NCBI RefSeq assembly: GCF_024972775.1
Contig: NZ_CP092282.1
Coordinates: 48,001 to 112,000, forward strand
Origin: Dehalobacter sp. DCM
GTDB lineage: Bacteria; Bacillota; Desulfitobacteriia; Desulfitobacteriales; Syntrophobotulaceae
Length of the DNA stretch: 64,000 nucleotides
Direction: 5' to 3'
The notes beneath the pieces are model-generated. The model made no database searches, was not told where the DNA came from, and saw only the letters and a list, made by a program, of their open reading frames with translations. Of the stretch, positions 53,780-63,102 are shown piece after piece; within the stretch, counting starts at the first letter, position 1, and each line of letters opens with the position of its first letter. A program made the position numbers and the translations under genes.

Positions 53780-54132
53780 GCCTAAATACTGCTGGCCTTA
53801 GAATATTCCTTTCTTGCAAGCCCTGCGACATGCGAAAGAGTATCGAAGGTCTTGCTACATTGGTCCAGACGCAGTTACAGATGGACCCTTTTGAAAACTG
53901 CCTTTACGTGTTCTGTAACCGGGCCTGTGATAAATGTAAGATCCTTCATTGGTCGAATAACGGCTGGTGGTTATATTATCGCAAATTGAGTCGTGGCGTT
54001 TTCCGATGGAAGTTTTACGAAAACAAACAGGTCCTTGAGGTCTCTGAACGGCAGTTTAGGTGGCTTTTAGATGGTTTATCAATGGATCAGCCATCCGCAC
54101 ATAAGCCTGTTAAGCAGCGGATAATTCTTTAA
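53776..54132 (+). CDS. tnpB: IS66 accessory protein TnpB
   Basis: This 118-aa protein has the family opening FLSCKPCDMRKSIEGLATLV and the middle KILHWSNNGWWLYYRKL, hallmarks of IS66 Orf2. It is needed for transposition in the family, though its exact role is open. It overlaps tnpA by 4 bases and lies 108 bases upstream of tnpC. Confidence 0.93.
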   Translation: MSLNTAGLRIFLSCKPCDMRKSIEGLATLVQTQLQMDPFENCLYVFCNRACDKCKILHWSNNGWWLYYRKLSRGVFRWKFYENKQVLEVSERQFRWLLDGLSMDQPSAHKPVKQRIIL

Positions 54133-54240
54133 CCGGTTTTGCTAAAATAATTTAATGAAATTGCCGTATTTTCCCCTGTTTCAGGGCTTTTTACCGCTAT
54201 TATCCTGTAATTTTACGTTAGGTTCTTATATAATAAGGAT

Positions 54241-55872
54241 ATGAATAACGTGATAAAGTTACCTCAAAAACCACAACTGAATTACAGAGAAATGTCACAA
54301 GCAGACCTGGCTGCCCACTGCGAAAAGCAGGATAAGGCCATTGCCGAACTGACTCAAAACATGAATCGCCTCATTGAGATGATTCGTTTGAATAACCATA
54401 AGAAGTATGGTTCCAGCGGTGATTCTGTATCCTATCCCGAGGGAATGGAACAACTCTGCTTATTCAACGAAGTTGAAGTCACTGCTCAAAAAGGAGCGTC
54501 AGAACCAACTTTTGAAGAAGCAACGGCGAAGACCCCTAGAAAACCCAAACAAAAGGGTAAGCGTGAACAAGACTTCAAAGATTTGAAGGTCACCGTCATT
54601 GAACATGAGCTTCCGGCAGAACAGCAGGTTTGTCCAGTGTGTGACAGTCCCCTACACGATATGAAGGTTGAAATTACTAAGACACTGAAACTTGTACCGG
54701 CCCATTTCGAAGTTGAGGAACACCGCCGTCATGTCTATACCTGCCGTACGTGTGAAAAAAATCAAGGCGAAGGTGATAAGATCCCTTTTGTTCGTGCTGA
54801 CATGCCCAACTTGCCGATTCCCGGAAGTTTTGCTACCCCGGAGTTGATCGCTGGCATCATCAATAGCAAATATACCAATGCAATGCCACTTTCCCGGATT
54901 GAGCGGGAGTTTGACCGGATGGACAGCGTCAGGATCTCTAGGCAGAACATGAGCAATTGGGTACTCCAATGTTCGGAGGAATACTTTTCAAGGATCTATA
55001 CCCATATGAGAAGTGTCCTTCTGAGCAAAGACATCTTGCACGCCGATGAAACTTGGACCCGTGTTGTGCAGCAGGATGGCAGGGACTCCAAGAAAAAATG
55101 CTATATCTGGGTTTACTGCAGCGGGGCCCATGATGAGCCAATTATCTATTATGAATTCCATGAAAGCCGGGCTACGGAATCGGCCAAGGAATTTCTAAAG
55201 GACTACTCTGGTTTCTTGCACTCCGATGGCTACGAGGTTTACCATCGTTTGGGGCCGGGAATCACGGTTGTTGGATGTCTTGCCCATATAAAGCGTAAAT
55301 TTACGGATGCTATTAAAGCATTAAGTCCGGAGGAGCAAAAGAAAACCGTTTGCTTCAAGGGACAGGAATATTGCGACTACTTGTTCCATATCGAAAAGAA
55401 ATACAAGGATGCTACCCCCGAGGAGCGTCATAACAAGCGCCTCACCCTGTTAAAACCGGTGATGGATGCCTTTTTGTCGTGGCTTAAAGAGACCAAGCCC
55501 CTCATTGTACCCAAATCCCAAGCTTATGAGGCCGTAAATTATGCGCTGAACCAGTGGCCATACTTTGAGAATATCCTTTTAGATGGTCGCTTAGAGTTGA
55601 CAAATAATTTGGTGGAGCGAAATATACGTCCGTTTACAATTGGCCGCAAAAATTGGGTCACCATGAAAACTGATCGGGGTGCACACGATAGCTCGATGGT
55701 TTACAGTATCATACAAACTGCATTGGCCAATGACCTAAAAGTTTATGAATATCTGGTCTATTTATTGAAACAGATGCCGAATACAAATTTTAACCAATTT
55801 CCGGAACTGATTGAGAAGTTTGTTCCTTGGTCTAAAGAGCTTCCGGCTAACTGCTACAAAACTAAAAATTGA
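54241..55872 (+). CDS. tnpC: IS66 transposase TnpC
   Basis: This 543-aa transposase has a zinc-binding region (CPVCDSPL and CRTCEKN near 130-180). The DDE core has D in LHADETWTR near 268, D in LHSDGYEVY near 326 and E in NNLVERNIRPF near 457. It ends in the family's C-terminal YEYLVYLL stretch. It seems complete. A terminator follows the stop. Confidence 0.94.
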   Translation: MNNVIKLPQKPQLNYREMSQADLAAHCEKQDKAIAELTQNMNRLIEMIRLNNHKKYGSSGDSVSYPEGMEQLCLFNEVEVTAQKGASEPTFEEATAKTPRKPKQKGKREQDFKDLKVTVIEHELPAEQQVCPVCDSPLHDMKVEITKTLKLVPAHFEVEEHRRHVYTCRTCEKNQGEGDKIPFVRADMPNLPIPGSFATPELIAGIINSKYTNAMPLSRIEREFDRMDSVRISRQNMSNWVLQCSEEYFSRIYTHMRSVLLSKDILHADETWTRVVQQDGRDSKKKCYIWVYCSGAHDEPIIYYEFHESRATESAKEFLKDYSGFLHSDGYEVYHRLGPGITVVGCLAHIKRKFTDAIKALSPEEQKKTVCFKGQEYCDYLFHIEKKYKDATPEERHNKRLTLLKPVMDAFLSWLKETKPLIVPKSQAYEAVNYALNQWPYFENILLDGRLELTNNLVERNIRPFTIGRKNWVTMKTDRGAHDSSMVYSIIQTALANDLKVYEYLVYLLKQMPNTNFNQFPELIEKFVPWSKELPANCYKTKN

Positions 55873-55884
55873 AAATTCCCACGT

Positions 55885-55910
55885 CCAACCTTTGGGTTGG
55901 GCTTTTTTGT
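55885..55910 (+). terminator. Terminator after IS66 tnpC
   Basis: CCAACC and GGTTGG with a 4-base loop, followed by GC and TTTTTT, end the tnpC transcript. Confidence 0.8.
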
Positions 55911-55963
55911 TTATTTTAAGTGCTTAGGATTTGACAATTACGTAATAGGAGGTTATACTTTAA

Positions 55964-56218
55964 ATGACGCCAATTGAGGAGTTTAATAAAGCATGTAATG
56001 AAAGAGCACAAGATTTAACGTTTATGAAGGCTAACAGTAGACGTATTGGCTCAATGCATTTTGGAGGTATTGTGATAGAATGTTTACTAAAATATATAAT
56101 CGTTAAACATTACGGAATTAGCCAAAGACAAAGCATACAAGAATGGGTTTGTACAGCAAATACAGCAACATTAAATAATAACATAATTATTTGTTGTAAA
56201 ATGAAAGTTGCAAGTTAA
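55964..56218 (+). pseudogene. Truncated HEPN-like protein
   Basis: The 84-codon frame begins after AGGAGG and reads EEFNKACNERAQDLTFMKAN, then FGGIVIECLLKYIIVKHYG, a helix pair that resembles HEPN-type proteins in toxin and defence loci. From about residue 60 the sequence looks unrelated (WVCTANTATLNNN) and stops, so the 3' part is lost. The family call is by eye. Confidence 0.4.
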
Positions 56219-56835
56219 AAATCCATAGTATTGCAACTACATTTTCCACAATGTTGCAATACTATGGAAAAATTACTTGCAACTTTTTGCAAAAAGTTCT
56301 TGCAAAAAACAATGTAATTGTGCGTGATAATAACCCCAAAAAAGACAAAGTAATCCGTATTTATATTCTGAAGAGGCATGCAATTAAAGTGAAAATACGA
56401 ATACATAAAATAATAGGATAAAACATAGGACAATAAACCATCAATTAGATCAAATAAGACAGTTCGGGGCTTAAAAACAAGTCCTGAATTGTCTTTTTCA
56501 AAACAATCAATAAATTTCTCAACGAAAAACCGTAGGCCTTTCAGTGACCCCGCTAAATCAGCAGGTGTTTTTATTATTTGTACATCGTAACATATTCTAA
56601 TTGTAAAAATTGAAGGCGTCCTGTGAGTAATAAATTTAGTGTTATTCCGTATTACCTTTGAAGCTAAATATGTCAAATAATGAAAGTAGAATAAGGACTC
56701 CAGCGTTTGTGTGAATAAGCGGTGAAGGTTGTTATAGCATAAAGAAGGCGCCTTATCGTGTTAGCTTGGAATAACTGATAATTTGTTAAATACTTAACAG
56801 ATTTTGATTGATAGGTTCTATATAATTATATAGAT
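56219..56835. other. Gene-poor stretch with a 15-bp perfect inverted repeat
   Basis: A minus-strand frame (56215-56676) has no recognisable motif or ribosome site and is not called as a gene. CCATAGTATTGCAAC (56223-56237) and GTTGCAATACTATGG (56253-56267) are a perfect inverted repeat followed by several TTGCAA copies. The rest is AT-rich leader of the histidine-kinase gene. Confidence 0.45.
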
Positions 56836-58131
56836 ATGATTGATGAGGGGATGGTAGTGGTGCAAAGCAATGATAAAGCTTTAAATAAAATAAGTACCAT
56901 TATTGACAGGACATATCACTTAGCTGAGATTATTTCTCGGGAGACAATGCTGGAGATCAGCAAAATGTTTTTTAATGTCATAGGGATTAACATTGTCTTT
57001 GTTGATAACAGAGCGGTTCCCATATCTCCCCCATTAGGGTCCTTTCCAAATTGGTGCCAGAGCCACTTTTCAGACAGAAAGCACTTTTTTCAATGTTTGT
57101 GCTGCTTTGAAACAGGTTTAAAAAACAGTTATCATAATGACCGTTCAAAGGTTTATCAGGGAAAGTGTGGCCTCACACTTATTTCGGCTCCTCTATATGC
57201 CCGAGATAATGTTCTTTTAGGATGTTTGATTACCGGCCCGGTTCAGCTTATGGAAGCGGAATCTTTGACTGAAGGGACAAATGGACCATGTGGGGATTAT
57301 TTCAAACATCTGAACACTATTCCCAAAATTTCCGGCGATCAGTTTACAGCCGTTGCAACATTAATATCCACCTTGGCTAATTATCTTACAGTCTCAGAAA
57401 GTCTTTCCCGTTATCAACAAGAATTGGTGTCCTATCAAGACCGTCTGCTTCAAGAAATTCAAAAAACAGTCAATCTGGAAAAAGAAATTACTGAGTACCA
57501 GTTGATGCTAAAACAGGCGGAACTAAGGGAACTCCAGGCCAAAATGAACCCACACTTTCTCTTTAACGCACTAAATGTAATTGCCCGATTGGCGTTTGCT
57601 GAAGGAGCGGTTGAGACTGAGGGAGCTGTTTTTGCTTTAGCAGATGTGGCCCGCTATGGTATTGAGGGAAATATCGAAATGGTCTTTTTAAAAACGGAAT
57701 TGGATCACATTAATTCTTACCTTAGTATCCAACGGTTAAGGTTCGGAAACCGGATTAGCGTGAAAATTCTAGTAGAAGAAGAACATCTAAGCGTAAAAAT
57801 TCTTCCTTTTACTTTACAACCACTGGTAGACAATGCGTTTAAACATGGGTTCGAATCGGTCCCAGGAAAACACCGCTTATTGATAAAGGTTGATGAGGAT
57901 ATCCCGGGAAATCGTTTGTTAGTTTATGTAATAGATGATGGAGCAGGTATTGATACACAGCGTGTGACTGATGGTGACCACTGGTGCCATTGCCCAGGCT
58001 CCAGCCTGGAAAATATTCATCAAAGAATGAGACGACTGTTTGGCGACGCATACGGATTACAATTGCAGGGACCCCCGGATATCGAAGGGACTAAGGCCAC
58101 ATTAATTATGCCGCTGTTTACAAGTAATTAG
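56836..58131 (+). CDS. PocR-domain sensor histidine kinase (LytS-type)
   Basis: The protein of up to 431 aa has an N-terminal PocR-like ligand domain (about 20-190) with its cysteine-rich pattern NWCQSHFSDRKHFFQCLCCF. A short coiled coil leads to a LytS/YehU-type kinase: phospho-acceptor H in MNPHFLFNAL near 238, N box DNAFKHG near 332 and DDGAGID near 368. No membrane helix is seen, so it should sense a soluble ligand. The first ATG lacks a ribosome site; GTG at 56860 after GAGGGG is an alternative start. The likely partner is the regulator at 60333. Confidence 0.85.
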   Translation: MIDEGMVVVQSNDKALNKISTIIDRTYHLAEIISRETMLEISKMFFNVIGINIVFVDNRAVPISPPLGSFPNWCQSHFSDRKHFFQCLCCFETGLKNSYHNDRSKVYQGKCGLTLISAPLYARDNVLLGCLITGPVQLMEAESLTEGTNGPCGDYFKHLNTIPKISGDQFTAVATLISTLANYLTVSESLSRYQQELVSYQDRLLQEIQKTVNLEKEITEYQLMLKQAELRELQAKMNPHFLFNALNVIARLAFAEGAVETEGAVFALADVARYGIEGNIEMVFLKTELDHINSYLSIQRLRFGNRISVKILVEEEHLSVKILPFTLQPLVDNAFKHGFESVPGKHRLLIKVDEDIPGNRLLVYVIDDGAGIDTQRVTDGDHWCHCPGSSLENIHQRMRRLFGDAYGLQLQGPPDIEGTKATLIMPLFTSN

Positions 58132-58411
58132 TAATACAATTCATTATTGCCTCTCATCTTTTCACAGGCCTTCCTATGCCATATCTTTGTATCTTGGAAC
58201 GCAAATCATTTTTCTCTATTTTCTTGTCGCTACACTACTTCTTCTATTTGTGATTTAAAAAAGCCTAGATTTTTAGTATACGGAAAATTCAAAATGTTTT
58301 TCCAGATCAACAGAAATTAATCCAGAGGGACTGGGCCTGATAAATTAGAATTTATTATCTCAAGACCTAATTTCCTGGAGCAAAACACTCCTTGGGGACG
58401 AGGTGAAAAGT

Positions 58412-58434
58412 TTTTGAAGGTGGCCACTTCAAAA
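58412..58434. promoter_or_regulatory. Perfect 8-bp dyad before the methyltransferase operon
   Basis: TTTTGAAG and CTTCAAAA surround GTGGCCA, 39 bases before the corrinoid-protein start. It may be a binding site for the operon's AraC-type regulator or an RNA hairpin in the leader. The 58132-58411 gap before it holds no gene I can support. Confidence 0.45.
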
Positions 58435-58472
58435 GGACCTAATTAAAGTTAAAAAAGAAAGGAGTAGTTGTA

Positions 58473-59117
58473 ATGAGCAAAAAAATTTTAGAGCAATTGA
58501 CTGAAGCAGTTTTAAACGGTAATGATGATCTAACTAAAGAGTTGGTGAGTCAAGGAATTGAAGCAGGATTAACTCCAACAGAAATGATCAACGGAATGTC
58601 ACCGGGAGCCAGAGAAGCAGGCCGGAAATTCGGAACAGGAGAATATTTTCTTCCTGAGCTGATGATGGCTGGTGAGGCAATGAATGCCGGTGTACAGTTA
58701 CTCATCCCTTATATGACGGGTGATGCTTCTCCTAAATCTATCGGAAAAGTAGTAATTGGTAGCGTTGAAGGAGATGTCCATGACATTGGTAAGAACATCG
58801 TTGCTGCGCTATTAAGGGCAGATGGTTTTGAGGTAATAGACTTGGGAGTAGATGTTTCAGCCGATGCGTTTATTGAAGCGGTAAAAAAGGAACAACCGGA
58901 GATTTTAGGCCTTGGTTCTTACATGTCCACCACCCTAAAAGGGATTGAAGACACAATGGACCTGCTGGTCAAAGAATCTCTGAGAGACAAAGTGAAAGTG
59001 CTTATGGGAGGAGTAGCAGTGTTTCCCCAATATGTGAAACGGGTCGGCGGAGACGGGTTTGCTGAGGACGCAGAAGGAGCCGTACAGGAAGCTAGAAGAT
59101 TGCTGGGAGGTGAATAA
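58473..59117 (+). CDS. Corrinoid (methyl-carrier) protein
   Basis: This 214-aa protein has an N-terminal helical cap (1-85) and a B12-binding domain with GDVHDIGKNIV near residue 100, whose histidine is the lower ligand of cobalt, plus LGLGSYMSTT near 150. It is the size of MttC/MtbC-type carriers and shuttles a methyl or related C1 group between methyltransferases. GAAAGGAG precedes the ATG. It is the first gene of the operon. Confidence 0.93.
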   Translation: MSKKILEQLTEAVLNGNDDLTKELVSQGIEAGLTPTEMINGMSPGAREAGRKFGTGEYFLPELMMAGEAMNAGVQLLIPYMTGDASPKSIGKVVIGSVEGDVHDIGKNIVAALLRADGFEVIDLGVDVSADAFIEAVKKEQPEILGLGSYMSTTLKGIEDTMDLLVKESLRDKVKVLMGGVAVFPQYVKRVGGDGFAEDAEGAVQEARRLLGGE

Positions 59118-59122
59118 TAAAA

Positions 59123-60283
59123 ATGTCCAGTAAAGAGCAAACGGAAATGGTAAAGAACATCATTGCCAAAAGGGACAGAGGTGAAAAACTGCTGCCTATT
59201 GAGAGGATCGTTCTGACAGTGTGCCATGAACATGCAGACAGGATCCCGACAGGATTTTTGTTCACGGAATGGATTGTCAACCGGTATGGGTACTCCTGCA
59301 GTGAAGCGGCTGCAGACCCCGAAAAACATTCGGATGCGATAGTGAAGTTTTTTGAAGAATTCGACTATGACGTAGTATTTCCAGGGATTGAAACGACCGT
59401 TGTCGAGGCTGAAGTTTTAGGGTGTACTTTAAAGAGACCCAAAGATTCAAACCCTCAAATTGTTAAAGAAGCAATAACCTGTGAACGTGATGTTGAAGAA
59501 CTGGAAGAAAAAGTGGCAGCTTTGGACGGACGTACCGAAGGACGTATGCCGGTTAGACTGGAACTGTTTAAACAGCTGGTGAAAAAGACAAAAGGTGAGT
59601 ATGCAGTAATTGCCACGCCGATGCAGCCTCTCCCGGTGGCAGTACAAATCTTGGGATACCCTCTGGCCGTTAAATGGATGAAAACAAAGCCTCTTTTAAT
59701 GCACAGAGTGGTTGAGGCATGTACCCAGGCAGCCATAAAGTTTGCTCAGGCTTTTAAAGAAACCGGGATTCATGGGATTACATCTATTGCAGCTTGGAAC
59801 AGCGTGCCCAACTTTAGGCCGGAGCAGCTTTGGGAATTCGACACACCGTATCTGGCCAGAATGATTCAAAGTGCCAGTCCTTTGCCATTTATTCACTATT
59901 ATTGGGGCTTGCGCCTTCTTGGTGATGATTGGACAAGGTTTTTGGCCCGCCAGGTTTCAACGGGTACCTTTATTATGACAAATCTTGACCCTGATCCCCA
60001 GCAAGGACCCAGCAGGGATCTGAAGACTTTCCGGGAGTTGGCTAATACCTATCATAAGGCTTATGTCGTGGGCGTAGGGCCAGAGTTGTTAAAAGAAGGG
60101 ACGCCGGAAATAATTGAAAATCGGGTCAAGGAATATATCAAAGGGCTGTATCCATGTAATGGTGGATGTATGATTAACCCTTGCGCGATTCCCCAAGGGT
60201 CACCAGTGGAAAATGTCCGTGCGTTTATTGATGCTTTAAATAAATATGGAACTTTCCCCATCAATCTGAGCAAATTGGATTAA
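59123..60283 (+). CDS. UroD-fold methyltransferase, divergent
   Basis: This 386-aa protein belongs to the uroporphyrinogen-decarboxylase-fold methyltransferases (RIPTGFLFTEWIVNRYG near residue 35, then FPGIETTVVEAEVLGC). A cysteine-bearing end NGGCMINPCAIPQGSP near 350 replaces the usual HxC...C zinc set, so the chemistry may differ from MtaA. Because the operon also has an MtaA-like and an MtrH-like enzyme, this is a candidate for the substrate-specific step. It lies 5 bases after the corrinoid gene. Confidence 0.82.
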   Translation: MSSKEQTEMVKNIIAKRDRGEKLLPIERIVLTVCHEHADRIPTGFLFTEWIVNRYGYSCSEAAADPEKHSDAIVKFFEEFDYDVVFPGIETTVVEAEVLGCTLKRPKDSNPQIVKEAITCERDVEELEEKVAALDGRTEGRMPVRLELFKQLVKKTKGEYAVIATPMQPLPVAVQILGYPLAVKWMKTKPLLMHRVVEACTQAAIKFAQAFKETGIHGITSIAAWNSVPNFRPEQLWEFDTPYLARMIQSASPLPFIHYYWGLRLLGDDWTRFLARQVSTGTFIMTNLDPDPQQGPSRDLKTFRELANTYHKAYVVGVGPELLKEGTPEIIENRVKEYIKGLYPCNGGCMINPCAIPQGSPVENVRAFIDALNKYGTFPINLSKLD

Positions 60284-60332
60284 ATAGTCCTATAGATTGG
60301 AATGTCCAGTTTTCTGTAAGGGAGGGTCTACT

Positions 60333-61148
60333 ATGGCAGAGACAATCCGATTATTGGTTGCGGATGATGAATCATTGGAGCGGGCTGTAATTATTGAAAC
60401 TATTACCAGTGACGCAAGATGCGACAAGAATTACCATATCCAGGTTTTTCAGGCACAAGACGGTAATGAAGCAATGAGAATATTTAGCCAGCAGGATATT
60501 TCAGCAGCATTTTTAGATGTACGGATGCCAGGGAAAAACGGATTGGATGTAGCGGGACAGATCAAGTTGCATTATCCAGAGGTAAAGTTCACATTCATAT
60601 CAGCCTATGGTGATTATCCTATGCTGCGCATGGCCTTAAATCTGCAAGCTAAAGATTATCTCCTGAAACCGGTACACCGGCGAGAAATTGTCAATGCTTT
60701 TTGGAAAATGGTAGATCCTCAAAATTTGATATCTGAGAAAGATGAAGAAAATACTTCTGAAGACATTAATTCATGGAACCCTTTAGACTCAACTAAACGC
60801 GTCATTAACTCAGCCAAGTCATATGTTCGGCAAAACCTTAGAAAACAGCTGACATTGAAAGAAGTAGCCGACCATGTGGGATTTAGTATGAGCTATTTCA
60901 GTACTTTGTTCAGTAAAGAAGAGAGCATGACATTTAAAGAATATGTAATCCAATCTCGGATTGAACGGGCTAAAGTCCTTTTGGAGAATACAAATCTTCC
61001 CATCAAGACCATTGCGCGTGAAACCGGATTTCAGGATCCCGATTATTTCAGCAAGGTGTTCAGTCAAAAGGTTGGGACCACTCCTTCCAGTTATCACATC
61101 CAAGAAGGGAAAGAAGACGACTGGAAAGATCTACTAAATAAACTGTGA
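60333..61148 (+). CDS. Response regulator with AraC-type HTH
   Basis: This 271-aa protein has a receiver domain (DDES near residue 10, phospho-acceptor D in AFLDVRMPGKNG near 62, K in YLLKPV) and a C-terminal AraC/XylS double HTH (about 160-260; LTLKEVADHVGFSMSYFSTL, then IKTIARETGFQDPDYFSKVF). The start at 60333 follows GGAGGG; a longer frame lacks it. It sits inside the methyltransferase operon and pairs naturally with the PocR kinase upstream, giving substrate-induced control. Confidence 0.92.
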   Translation: MAETIRLLVADDESLERAVIIETITSDARCDKNYHIQVFQAQDGNEAMRIFSQQDISAAFLDVRMPGKNGLDVAGQIKLHYPEVKFTFISAYGDYPMLRMALNLQAKDYLLKPVHRREIVNAFWKMVDPQNLISEKDEENTSEDINSWNPLDSTKRVINSAKSYVRQNLRKQLTLKEVADHVGFSMSYFSTLFSKEESMTFKEYVIQSRIERAKVLLENTNLPIKTIARETGFQDPDYFSKVFSQKVGTTPSSYHIQEGKEDDWKDLLNKL

Positions 61149-61160
61149 GGTGACTAAGAC

Positions 61161-62174
61161 ATGAATTCGAGAGAGAGAGTTTTTGCTACTTTAGACGGAA
61201 AGATACCTGATCGGGTACCTGTACTTGCCCAGGTTGGAGATCATGCAGGAGTTAGTCAGGGTTTAACTTTTGATGTAATGTACAAGGATGCGAGGAGAGC
61301 AGCTGAGGCGCACCTAAAGGCATTAAATCGGTACAAGTATGATTCGGTGGCGATCCAGGTGGAACCAAGTTGGCCGGTAGTTGAAGCGTGCGGCGGAACA
61401 CTTTTTTATCCCCCTGACAAATACCCGTGGATCACGAAGAATCCTATTTTAACAGAAGAAGATATTAAAAATTTTAAGATGCCGGATTTTGCTAAAGCTC
61501 CTGGTTCAAAAGTGACTGTAGAGGGGACGAGGATCCTGGCGGAAAGTACAGACGTTCCGGTAGGTGCGTATGTAACCGGGCCGTTTACCTTCTCAATGCA
61601 GCTATTTCCCTATGAGAATTTCATCAGAAGTATCAATAAAAAAGAATTTATGCATGCCCTGATTCAGAAAAGCACAGAAGTAGTGAACGCGTATGCCCAA
61701 GCATTAAAAGAAGCCGGGGCATCTTTCTTGGTGATCTGTGAACACGATCTGCAGATGTTCGCTCCCGCAACGATGACCGAGTTTTTCATCCCATATCTAA
61801 AGCAGGCGCTCACCTACGAATATAACATTTTGCACATGTGCGGGAAAGTAAATAATCATCTTGATGTAAATGGGGATGCTCTGTCTGACATGGAAAAACT
61901 GCAGATGGTCAGTTTAGGGCACCACACAGACATGCTTAAGTTTAAAAAGAAATATGCCGGAAAGCTTGGTTTCGCCGGAAACCTAGACCATATTGTCTTT
62001 TTGCCCCAGGCTTCCGCAGAGGAAGTAGAGGAAAAATGCGGAGAGATCATCACTGCCGCCAAGGAAGGCGGACAGTACATGCTGTCACCGGGTTGTGAAA
62101 TTACCGCTGATGTACCGCCGGAAAATGTAGAGGCCATGGTTAGAGCTGCAGAAAAATTTGGGCGGTACGAGTAA
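61161..62174 (+). CDS. MtaA/CmuA-type UroD-fold methyltransferase
   Basis: This 337-aa protein has the MtaA/MtbA fold with both zinc-ligand motifs: LHMCGK near residue 224 (H and C) and SPGCEI near 311. Such enzymes move a methyl group between the corrinoid protein and a thiol or other C1 carrier. It begins NSRERVFATLDGKIPDRVPV, the usual family opening. GTGAGGTGA precedes the ATG. It is 13 bases from the regulator and 14 bases from the MtrH-like gene. Confidence 0.92.
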   Translation: MNSRERVFATLDGKIPDRVPVLAQVGDHAGVSQGLTFDVMYKDARRAAEAHLKALNRYKYDSVAIQVEPSWPVVEACGGTLFYPPDKYPWITKNPILTEEDIKNFKMPDFAKAPGSKVTVEGTRILAESTDVPVGAYVTGPFTFSMQLFPYENFIRSINKKEFMHALIQKSTEVVNAYAQALKEAGASFLVICEHDLQMFAPATMTEFFIPYLKQALTYEYNILHMCGKVNNHLDVNGDALSDMEKLQMVSLGHHTDMLKFKKKYAGKLGFAGNLDHIVFLPQASAEEVEEKCGEIITAAKEGGQYMLSPGCEITADVPPENVEAMVRAAEKFGRYE

Positions 62175-62187
62175 AGGGGGGGACGAT

Positions 62188-63087
62188 TTGTTCAAATTCA
62201 AAGCTGAACAGAAAATTTATCAAATTGGAAATGTTACAATCGGCGGCCAACCTGGACAGCATCCGACAGTATTAATGGCAAGCATCTTTTATCAGGGTGA
62301 CAAGCTTGTTAAAGATGAAGAAAAGGGAACTTTTGATCAAGAAGGAGCCCTTGGCTGGATTAACAAAATTGATGATATGTGCAAAAAAGTTAAACTTCCT
62401 CTGATGATAGATATTGTCGGAGCCAGCGAAAATGCTATGCGTGCCTATGTTGAATTCATCGGACGCAACACAGATCTGCCGTTCATCATTGATGGGACGG
62501 TTGCCAAAGTGAGAATTGCCGGAGTGGAAATGGCTGCCAAGCTTGGTTTACAGGACAGGGCAGTGTTTGATTCCGTAAACGTTGAGAGTAAAGATGAGGA
62601 ACTGAAAGAAGTAAAAAAGCATGGTTTGAAGGCTACCGTAGTTATGTTGAACAATTCAAAGAAGCCAACAGCTCAGGGCAGAGTAGATATTGCAGAAGCA
62701 CTGATTGAACGGGCTAAGTCCTATGGTTTTGAAAAACTGATGCTTGACATGGCCGTACTGGACATAGTGGAGCCGGGACCGGCAGCTAAAGCAATATATA
62801 TGCTCAAAGACAAATATGGATATCCTGCCGGCTGTTCACCAACCCATACGGTGATTACCGGGTGGAAGAAAGCTTCTATGTATAACAAGATTGAAGTAGC
62901 TTCCACTAAAACCAGTATGGCGACCAGCCTGCAGCTTTTGGGTGCCGACTTTATTATGTATGGAATCAAACAAACGGAAATAGTGCCGTCCATGGCGGCA
63001 GTTGATGCTTTGGTTGCATATAGCTGTATGCAGCATGGCGTAAGGCCTGCCAGCCATGATCATCCTTTGTACCATGTATTTAAGTGA
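62188..63087 (+). CDS. MtrH-like tetrahydrofolate/pterin methyltransferase
   Basis: This 299-aa TIM-barrel protein resembles MtrH: FKAEQKIYQIGNVTIGGQPG at the start and DIVGASENAMRAYVEFIGRN near 85, with the pterin-binding-type pocket. In bacteria such proteins pass the methyl group from the corrinoid to tetrahydrofolate. The start is TTG at 62188 after GGGGGG; an upstream ATG lies inside the previous gene and has no site. It links the operon to the Wood-Ljungdahl pathway. Confidence 0.9.
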   Translation: MFKFKAEQKIYQIGNVTIGGQPGQHPTVLMASIFYQGDKLVKDEEKGTFDQEGALGWINKIDDMCKKVKLPLMIDIVGASENAMRAYVEFIGRNTDLPFIIDGTVAKVRIAGVEMAAKLGLQDRAVFDSVNVESKDEELKEVKKHGLKATVVMLNNSKKPTAQGRVDIAEALIERAKSYGFEKLMLDMAVLDIVEPGPAAKAIYMLKDKYGYPAGCSPTHTVITGWKKASMYNKIEVASTKTSMATSLQLLGADFIMYGIKQTEIVPSMAAVDALVAYSCMQHGVRPASHDHPLYHVFK

Positions 63088-63102
63088 ATTTTGGGGTGAA
63101 AA

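Larger units (their letters stand above)
53391..55941 (+). mobile_element. IS66-family insertion sequence
   Basis: GTAATTGTCAAA on the left (53391-53402) and its complement TTTGACAATTAC on the right (55930-55941) are exact inverted ends. Inside are the three IS66 genes tnpA, tnpB and tnpC. The flanks (TAAGTAGC and GTAATAGG) do not form the usual 8-bp duplication. Confidence 0.85.

Noticed and set aside
56215-56676. 153-codon minus-strand frame
   Set aside because: No ribosome site, start with poor context, and it runs through a perfect inverted repeat; more likely debris than a gene.
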